NCBI GenBank assembly: GCA_964493515.1
Contig: CAZBNJ010000029.1
Span: 1-18,972, forward strand
DNA length: 18,972 nucleotides
DNA from: CANRIN01 sp964493515
Lineage (GTDB): Bacteria > Bacillota > Clostridia > Oscillospirales > JAAYOS01
Direction: 5' to 3'
Shown here: piece by piece, positions 14,559-18,972 of the stretch
Layout of the letters: each line of letters begins with the position of its first letter
Numbering within the stretch: the first letter of the stretch is position 1
Made by a program: the position numbers and the translations under genes
The notes under the pieces: model-generated
Seen by the model: the letters and a program-made list of their open reading frames with translations, nothing else
Told to the model about the DNA's origin: nothing
The model's database searches: none

Positions 14559-14999
14559 ATGGAGAGAGAAGTCATTCAATCGGTCGGATTTCGCAACATC
14601 GTGGAGAACGGGGAAGTGACCGGATTCCAGCTCAAGCTCCGTCTGCCCTACTATCGCGGAGTGTTCCTGTCGCAGCTCCGTCCGGGCACGCTGACGGTGG
14701 ACGGCGAGAGCTTTTCAAAGGATGTGATAACCTGGGTGCTGCGCGGCGAGGAGTACACCGCCGAGGAGATGGCGGTAGACTTCAAGACGCACTGGAACCC
14801 CACCGAGACCGCGGTCATCAAGGTGAAGAAACCGGGCGGTCTCAAACAGGGCTACCACGATCTGAAGTACGGATTCTGCTTCACTTCGAGCTATATGCCG
14901 CCGGTGATGCAGTCGAAGCTCGATCCGGACACCGAGGCGTTCGTGTTCATGCCCGAGTTCGGACATCACGTCAACGAGCGCCGTCTGCTGATAGTCTAA
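14559..14999 (+). CDS. DUF6379 protein, C-glycoside deglycosidase beta subunit-like
   Basis: This 146-residue protein matches the small beta subunit of C-glycoside deglycosidases (DgpB, DfgB, CarB; DUF6379). Recognisable features are the start IQSVGFRNIVENG (6-18), RLPYYRG (28-34), the LTVDGE strand (45-50), GGLKQGYHDL (93-102) and SYMPP (111-115). In the known complexes this beta-sandwich protein pairs with the TIM-barrel alpha subunit and lines its active site. It has no catalytic role alone. There is no signal peptide, so it acts in the cytoplasm. The start is preceded by AAGGAGG and lies 13 nt after the alpha-like gene, consistent with stoichiometric synthesis. It is the last gene before a strong terminator. 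The family identity comes from recalled sequence features, not a search. Substrate specificity cannot be read. Confidence 0.85.
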   Translation: MEREVIQSVGFRNIVENGEVTGFQLKLRLPYYRGVFLSQLRPGTLTVDGESFSKDVITWVLRGEEYTAEEMAVDFKTHWNPTETAVIKVKKPGGLKQGYHDLKYGFCFTSSYMPPVMQSKLDPDTEAFVFMPEFGHHVNERRLLIV

Positions 15000-15012
15000 A
15001 GCGCAAAAAAAG

Positions 15013-15049
15013 AAACGCTTCCTGCCGTTGTGAATGGCGGGAAGCGTTT
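15013..15049. terminator. Bidirectional terminator between convergent genes
   Basis: Arms AAACGCTTCCTGCCGTT (15013-15029) and AATGGCGGGAAGCGTTT (15033-15049) pair over 17 bp with G-U pairs around a GTG loop. A-runs lie upstream and T-runs downstream. It ends the glycoside operon and the minus-strand solute-binding protein gene. Confidence 0.9.
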
Positions 15050-15060
15050 TTGTTTTATCC

Positions 15061-16575
15061 CTATTTCATGAAGCCTGCCCGCGCGAAGTAGCGGTCGAGC
15101 GCGGTCTGATATGTGTCGATGACGCGGCCGACCTCCATGTCGTTTTCGAGCCGCTCGATAAGCTCGGGATAGCTGTCCGCCGACTTCTCGCCGACGATGA
15201 CCTTTACCAGCCACTCATTTGCGGTGATGGCGCAGTTGGCAAGCGCGCCGGACGTGTCCACGCTCTCGTCATAGGTGAGCGTCGCGTTTTCCGGCCACAC
15301 CCAGTCGCAGCCCACGCGATTCCAGGTGTCCAGGTTCGCGGTATACTCGGCGGGAAGCTCGGTCTCGACCCTGCTTGCGTAGGCGAGGCTTGCGACATAG
15401 TTCCAATACTCGCAGGCTATCTTCAGGTCGGAGCAGGTGGAGAGGACGCTGACCGAGCTTGAGGTGTTCACCGCGGACGAGCAACGGCGCAGGTGGATGT
15501 CCGACCAGTCGTCCGACGCGGAGAGCTTTGGGGTGGTTATCGCGACGAGGCGGAAGTCGGGATCGGGCGCTATCTGGCTGGACGCGGCAAGCGACTTGAG
15601 CCCGCTGCCGTCGGCAAAGCCGAAATCGCCCGCGCCGATGTAGCCGTGCGCCCACATGTCGTCGGGGGCGGATATCTCCGCGCGGGTGATGTAGTTTTTG
15701 TTGATGAGACCCTTTGCGTACCAGTCAGCCATCGTCGCGGCGTAGTCGCGAAGTCCCTCGTACGCGGCATAGACCGCCGTACCGTCCTTGTTTATGAAAG
15801 GCGCGTAGCTGACGCCGGAATAGCCCCACGAGCCGTTGAGAACATAGGCGTTGCAGACCGAGTGGTCGCCCAGCCAGAGCGGGCCCTCGCCGTCGGTGGT
15901 GTACTGCTTGAAGCCCTCGAGCGCGCGGCCAAGCCCGTCGACCGTCTCGAGGTCGCCGACGGTCATGCCGAGCTTATCCAGCCAGTCGGCACGCACGCCA
16001 AGCCCGGCAGTCGCGCCGGACGGAGCGTCGGCGATGGTGTGTATGCCCCAGATGTCGCCGGTGTCGTTCACACATTCGATGAAGGTCGCCTCGTCGCGCT
16101 CGACGGTGACGCGGTAGTTCGGCATCCAGCGGTCGATGGCCTCGTTCAGCCGGACGATGAAGCCGTCGCGGAGCGCCTTGTCCGCGCCACCCTGATAGTA
16201 GTTTTTCACCGACGACGCGAAATCGGGACAATCACCCGAAAGCACGATGCCCATGAAATTTTCCCTCTCGTTGCCGACAGCCGGTATCAGCAGGCTCAGC
16301 TGCACGCCGGTCTCCGCGGCTATCCGGTCGTAGAAAGATGTGTCGAGGTTCTCGAACATAGCAAAGCTCGGCGTCCAATACTCAAAGGAGACCGTGGTCG
16401 AAGCCAGCGGAAGCGCGATATCTCCCGGCTCGACCGGCGGGGTGTTCGGGTCGTAGTCGGAGAAATAGTCGGGCGTGGGTTCGACCGACGGGGTCTCCGG
16501 CTTGCCTCCGCCGCATCCGACAAGCAGCGCGGCGACAAGCGTCAGCATGAGGATTATCGAGGTATATCGCTTCAT
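15061..16575 (-). CDS. Extracellular solute-binding lipoprotein of an ABC sugar transporter type
   Basis: This 504-residue lipoprotein has a signal sequence (MKRYTS then a hydrophobic stretch), the lipobox L-L-V-G-C with Cys21 as the lipidated residue, and a low-complexity Gly/Pro/Glu-rich linker. The mature part is a two-lobe binding protein of the large carbohydrate or oligosaccharide class (family 1 / LplA-like). It is anchored outside the membrane to deliver ligand to an ABC permease. The ATG is preceded by AGGAGG. The gene is monocistronic, between the convergent terminator and a divergent promoter region. No permease or ATPase gene occurs in the window, so it is an orphan that must use a transporter encoded elsewhere. 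It may bind the glycoside handled by the neighbouring operon, but the ligand is unknown. Confidence 0.85.
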   Translation of the reverse strand: MKRYTSIILMLTLVAALLVGCGGGKPETPSVEPTPDYFSDYDPNTPPVEPGDIALPLASTTVSFEYWTPSFAMFENLDTSFYDRIAAETGVQLSLLIPAVGNERENFMGIVLSGDCPDFASSVKNYYQGGADKALRDGFIVRLNEAIDRWMPNYRVTVERDEATFIECVNDTGDIWGIHTIADAPSGATAGLGVRADWLDKLGMTVGDLETVDGLGRALEGFKQYTTDGEGPLWLGDHSVCNAYVLNGSWGYSGVSYAPFINKDGTAVYAAYEGLRDYAATMADWYAKGLINKNYITRAEISAPDDMWAHGYIGAGDFGFADGSGLKSLAASSQIAPDPDFRLVAITTPKLSASDDWSDIHLRRCSSAVNTSSSVSVLSTCSDLKIACEYWNYVASLAYASRVETELPAEYTANLDTWNRVGCDWVWPENATLTYDESVDTSGALANCAITANEWLVKVIVGEKSADSYPELIERLENDMEVGRVIDTYQTALDRYFARAGFMK

Positions 16576-16585
16576 TTGGCGCCTC

Positions 16586-16597
16586 CTGAACGATTTG
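16586..16597 (-). repeat. 12-bp inverted repeat, copy 1 (near the solute-binding protein start site)
   Basis: On the minus strand it reads CAAATCGTTCAG and lies between the -10 and the Shine-Dalgarno of the solute-binding protein gene. The identical site occurs in the opposite direction at 16696-16707. Confidence 0.65.
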
Positions 16598-16599
16598 TT

Positions 16600-16605
16600 A
16601 TTATA
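16600..16605 (-). promoter_or_regulatory. Possible -10 of the solute-binding protein gene
   Basis: A perfect TATAAT on the minus strand, 24 bp before the start codon. No good -35 is visible at the right distance, which suggests the gene may need an activator. Confidence 0.4.
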
Positions 16606-16687
16606 CGGTAATCATAGCACAGCAGGGAGAGATTTGCAAGCGAGAGGAACTTCTCCATTAACGCAACACTTTTCGGGATATTGATGG

Positions 16688-16716
16688 TTGAAAAGCAAAT
16701 CGTTCAGCGGTATACT
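16688..16716 (+). promoter_or_regulatory. Sigma-A promoter of MATE gene 3
   Basis: TTGAAA (16688-16693), a 17-bp spacer and TATACT (16711-16716), identical in -35 and -10 to the promoter at 9260. The spacer contains the second copy of the 12-bp inverted repeat. Confidence 0.82.
16696..16707 (+). repeat. 12-bp inverted repeat, copy 2 (inside the MATE gene 3 promoter spacer)
   Basis: CAAATCGTTCAG lies between the -35 and -10, where a bound protein would block RNA polymerase. It is the exact reverse complement of 16586-16597, with centres 110 bp apart. Confidence 0.65.
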
Positions 16717-16770
16717 AATATTGCGAAGGGGAGATGACCCCCGAACGAACCGAGAAGGGAGACAGAGACA

Positions 16771-18153
16771 ATGACTAACGAAAAGGCGATGAGAGAAGCT
16801 CCGATATGGAAGCTGCTGCTTACGATGAGCGTACCCATTGTGTTTGTGACGCTTATGATGGTGGTCTACAACATGGCGGACATCCTGTTCATGGGCATGA
16901 CCGGAGCGACGATGCAGGTGGCGGCGGTGAAACTTGCCGGACCGGTGTTCAGCATAATGCAGTCGTTCAACACGCTGCTCGGCATGGGCGCGTGCACGGC
17001 GATAGCGATGGCGCTCGGACGCAACGATCGCGAGATGGCGAGAAAGTACAGCTCGTTCAGCGTCTGGGCGGGCGTAGGGATAGGTGTTGTGCTGACGGCG
17101 GTGACGCTGCTGTTCACAAATCCGATAGTCAGCCTGCTGGGAGCGGACGAGGCAACGGCAGGCTACACCGCGACATATATCCGCATCCTCGCGCTTGGAG
17201 CGCCGTTTATGGTCACGGGCGGAGCGCTCGGAAATGTGGTCCGCGCGGACGGTTCTGCCACAAGGGCGGCGCTGGGAAGCATTATCGGCACGATAGCAAA
17301 CATTCTGCTCGACCCGCTGTTCATTCTGGTGTTCAAGTGGGGCATTGCCGGAGCTGCTGTCGCGACGGTGCTCGGAAATGTCGTGACCATGATATACTGC
17401 GTGATGATAATGCGCAAGAGCGAGAATTTTTCGCTGAACATCAAGCATTTCACGCTGTCGAAGGATGTGTCGCTGAAGGTCATGGGCTACGGAGTACCGA
17501 TGGCCGCGGGAACGCTGCTGATGAGCTTTTCCAGCATGTTCTCAAACAACCTGCTGATGAAGTACGGTCCGACAGCTATTGCCGCGCAGGGCGTTGCGGG
17601 TATGTCGAGCACACTCATCTGCATGGTGATAATGGGCGTGTGCATGGGCATCCAGCCGGCAATAAGCTATGCTCACGGTGCGGGTGACCGCAGGCGCGTG
17701 CGCCAGATAGTCAGGGGAACGGGTATAGCGTCGGTGCTGCTCGGAACGCTGCTCGCGGCTGTGTTCTTCCTCTGCCGTGACGGATTTATCGCGGGAATGC
17801 TGAACGACCCGGAGATATTTGAACTTGGCAGGCGCATGATAGTCGGAAGCCTGATAACGATGCCGATATACGGAGTCTATCAGATGAGCTCGACCTATCT
17901 CCAGGCCACCGGCAAGGTGAGCTTTGCGACCGTCGTATCGCTGCTGCGTCAGGGCCTCCTGTTCGTGCCGGTCGTGTACGCGATGAACGCGCTGTTCAAG
18001 CTGAACGGTCTGATATTCGCGGGAGCGGTCGCCGATGTGATAGCGACGGCGGCGGCTGTGGTACTCAGCGTTGTGTGGGCGCGTGGCATGGCAAAGGATA
18101 CAAAAGGATCGATGCAGACAGAATCGGTCGAGATGAGCGAGAACGCCGCGTGA
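16771..18153 (+). CDS. MATE family efflux transporter, MepA-like (third)
   Basis: A 460-residue membrane protein with twelve hydrophobic helices in two halves. The N-terminus PIWKLLLTMSVPIVFVTLM with YNMADILFMG in helix 1, VVRADGSATRAA in the first half and YLQATGKVS in the second fits the MepA-like branch of MATE exporters. These expel cationic drugs and dyes and are often controlled by a small repressor. The ATG is preceded by AGAAGGGAGA. The gene has its own near-consensus promoter with a candidate operator in the spacer and runs divergently from the solute-binding protein gene. No repressor gene is adjacent in the window, apart from the XRE gene beyond the 3' end. It differs clearly from the two upstream MATE proteins. 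The substrate is unknown. Confidence 0.9.
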   Translation: MTNEKAMREAPIWKLLLTMSVPIVFVTLMMVVYNMADILFMGMTGATMQVAAVKLAGPVFSIMQSFNTLLGMGACTAIAMALGRNDREMARKYSSFSVWAGVGIGVVLTAVTLLFTNPIVSLLGADEATAGYTATYIRILALGAPFMVTGGALGNVVRADGSATRAALGSIIGTIANILLDPLFILVFKWGIAGAAVATVLGNVVTMIYCVMIMRKSENFSLNIKHFTLSKDVSLKVMGYGVPMAAGTLLMSFSSMFSNNLLMKYGPTAIAAQGVAGMSSTLICMVIMGVCMGIQPAISYAHGAGDRRRVRQIVRGTGIASVLLGTLLAAVFFLCRDGFIAGMLNDPEIFELGRRMIVGSLITMPIYGVYQMSSTYLQATGKVSFATVVSLLRQGLLFVPVVYAMNALFKLNGLIFAGAVADVIATAAAVVLSVVWARGMAKDTKGSMQTESVEMSENAA

Positions 18154-18164
18154 GGGAAACAAAA

Positions 18165-18201
18165 CGAAAGGACGTCGGGCAGGATGCTCGGCGTCCTTTC
18201 G
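18165..18201 (-). terminator. Terminator, mainly for the minus-strand regulator operon
   Basis: Arms CGAAAGGACG (18165-18174) and CGTCCTTTCG (18192-18201) are perfect 10-bp complements around a 17-nt loop. The A-rich flank at 18157-18164 becomes a U-rich tract on the minus strand, so termination should be stronger for the minus-strand genes. It may also end the MATE gene 3 transcript. Confidence 0.7.
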
Positions 18202-18220
18202 CGTGTGCTCGAAAATGCTT

Positions 18221-18544
18221 TCAGAACATGAACTGCGCGGCGAGTATCGCGATAAACTGCGAAACGGTCGGCTTTTCGACAAGCGGGTACTGCGCCAATT
18301 CCCGCAGAGCCGAGCGCTTGACAGTCCACACGACGTCTATGACGGTGCGGATGTCGCGCATTACGCACGCACAGGTGGTGTTGAAATGGCTCGCGACGGC
18401 GGGGTACAGATCCTTTGTGGCGCGGAGCAGCAGCTCGGGTCGACGCACTGCGAGGAACACTGCGTAGGCGGTGTAGGAACAGCCGACATAGCGCGGCGTT
18501 ATGCTTAGATGACCCAGCAGCGCGTTTATCTCTGAAATGTACAT
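18221..18544 (-). CDS. Stand-alone Spo0A C-terminal (DNA-binding) domain protein
   Basis: This 107-residue protein aligns by eye over its full length with the effector domain of the sporulation regulator Spo0A. Shared features are L-G-x-L-S-I-x-P-R-Y-V-G (10-21), the ELLLRATKDLYPAVA segment (37-51), FNTTCACVMRDIR with the recognition helix (54-66), the VID-VVW end of that helix (68-73) and the closing K-P-T-V-S-Q-F-I-A region (91-99). The receiver domain that carries the phosphorylation site is absent, so it cannot be controlled by phosphorelay in the usual way. The ATG follows the stop of the XRE gene by 5 nt and has only a weak Shine-Dalgarno sequence, pointing to coupled translation. It is a cytoplasmic DNA-binding protein whose targets are unknown. 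It is not the main spo0A gene of the organism. Confidence 0.82.
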   Translation of the reverse strand: MYISEINALLGHLSITPRYVGCSYTAYAVFLAVRRPELLLRATKDLYPAVASHFNTTCACVMRDIRTVIDVVWTVKRSALRELAQYPLVEKPTVSQFIAILAAQFMF

Positions 18545-18549
18545 GCGAT

Positions 18550-18813
18550 CTACGCCTTGCGGCCGTCCGGCTCGGACAGCTTCTCGCGCAGCACGCCAAG
18601 GAGCTCATTTAGCTCGTTTTCCTTGAGCATCAGCAGGAGAAGGATGAGAGTTACCGCGGAGAAGCAAAACTTTCCGCGCTCAAGGTCGCCGTAGGCTCTG
18701 GCGGTGACGTGCAGCTGTTCTGCCATCTTCTCTTGTGTGAGATCGCGCTTCAGCCGCAGCGACTTCACAAATTCGGCGAGATATTGTTTGACAAACTGTT
18801 TGTAGGCGTTCAA
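18550..18813 (-). CDS. XRE (Cro/CI) family helix-turn-helix protein
   Basis: This 87-residue DNA-binding protein carries a Cro/CI-type HTH at about residues 15-60. Its core is LRLKRDLTQEKMAEQLHVT followed by ARAYGDLERGK, where T-Q-E-x-(M)-A and Y-x-x-x-E-R-G are the family landmarks. A short Leu-rich helix (56-77) could serve for dimerisation. The start is TTG at the complement of 18811-18813, supported by GGAGG 7 nt upstream; no ATG is available. It is the first gene of a two-gene operon with the Spo0A-C-like protein, and a dyad in its own promoter region suggests autoregulation. Small XRE proteins often repress nearby operons. Control of MATE gene 3 next door is possible but not shown. Confidence 0.82.
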   Translation of the reverse strand: MNAYKQFVKQYLAEFVKSLRLKRDLTQEKMAEQLHVTARAYGDLERGKFCFSAVTLILLLLMLKENELNELLGVLREKLSEPDGRKA

Positions 18814-18848
18814 GGTACGACCTCCACTGCTTTTTTAGTTACATGGAA

Positions 18849-18854
18849 ATCATA
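18849..18854 (-). promoter_or_regulatory. Possible -10 of the XRE/Spo0A-C operon
   Basis: TATGAT on the minus strand, 35 bp before the TTG start. The -35 would fall inside the dyad at 18863-18891 and matches consensus poorly. Confidence 0.35.
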
Positions 18855-18862
18855 CCCGCTAC

Positions 18863-18891
18863 GGAAGCGTACATCCAGGTGGTACACTTCC
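18863..18891. promoter_or_regulatory. Inverted repeat upstream of the XRE operon (candidate operator)
   Basis: Arms GGAAGCGTAC (18863-18872) and GTACACTTCC (18882-18891) match at 9 of 10 positions around a 9-bp centre. It covers the expected -35 region of the XRE operon and is a likely binding site for the XRE protein itself. The remaining sequence to the window end (18892-18972) is GC-rich and contains no gene I can support. Confidence 0.5.
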
Positions 18892-18972
18892 TATTTGCAA
18901 ATTTGGTTTGATCAGTTTTGGGGGATCGCGCGGTCGCGACGACGCGGGGGAGTGTGCGATGGGTGCAAAAAA

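Noticed and set aside
15493..16611. 372-codon plus-strand open frame opposite the solute-binding protein
   Set aside because: Antisense shadow of a lipoprotein gene with signal peptide and lipobox.
16642..16655. Imperfect 14-bp palindrome GAGAGGAACTTCTC in the divergent promoter region
   Set aside because: Contains a G-T mismatch and lies at no telling position relative to either promoter; could be chance.
1..18972. CRISPR array, tRNA or rRNA genes, insertion sequence or prophage
   Set aside because: No regularly spaced repeats, cloverleaf sequences, transposase or integrase motifs, or terminal repeats were seen on reading either strand.

Overview
The window (18,972 bp) looks like chromosomal DNA of a GC-rich, anaerobic, Gram-positive member of the Clostridia, probably a gut organism. 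The evidence is: strong AGGAGG ribosome-binding sites, sigma-A-type promoters with 17-bp spacers, a stand-alone Spo0A C-terminal (DNA-binding) domain, an anaerobic-type radical SAM/SPASM maturase, an iron-sulfur-flavoprotein-like reductase, MATE exporters and a Gram-positive lipoprotein. Most genes use ATA heavily for isoleucine despite the GC-rich sequence. No rRNA, tRNA, CRISPR array, transposase or phage gene was seen.

Layout. (1) 1-2598, plus strand: 3' end of a phosphofructokinase, a dienelactone-hydrolase-family protein and an anSME-like radical SAM/SPASM/SEC-C protein overlapping it by GTGA, closed by a terminator that also serves the convergent genes. (2) 2616-4243, minus strand: a DUF362 protein followed by a flavodoxin-fold reductase, driven by a promoter with a 19-bp spacer and repeated GTATGC half-sites. 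(3) 4263-5273, minus strand: an exported protein with two similar beta-rich modules. (4) 5297-8227, plus strand: a Gfo/Idh/MocA dehydrogenase with a near-consensus promoter, then a MATE exporter. (5) 8253-9221: a monocistronic metallo-beta-lactamase-fold hydrolase. (6) 9260-15049: an apparent five-gene operon of GH42 beta-galactosidase, MATE exporter, cysteine-synthase-like enzyme, xylose-isomerase-like TIM-barrel protein and a small DUF6379 protein. (7) 15061-18153: a lipoprotein solute-binding protein and a third MATE exporter, divergently transcribed around a shared 12-bp inverted repeat. (8) 18165-18891, minus strand: an XRE-type HTH protein and the Spo0A-C-like protein.

The main interpretation is that the TIM-barrel/DUF6379 pair at 13673-14999 matches the alpha and beta subunits of C-glycoside deglycosidases (DgpC/DgpB, DfgA/DfgB, CarC/CarB type). 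These cleave the C-C bond of 3-oxo-C-glycosides. The Gfo/Idh/MocA dehydrogenase at 5406 is a candidate for the preceding 3-hydroxyl oxidation (DgpA role). A GH42 enzyme and a MATE exporter share the operon with the pair, which suggests a glycoside-processing module: remove O-linked sugars, oxidise, split the C-linked sugar, export the aglycone. The family assignments are fairly firm. The pathway, its substrate and the exporter's role are inference.
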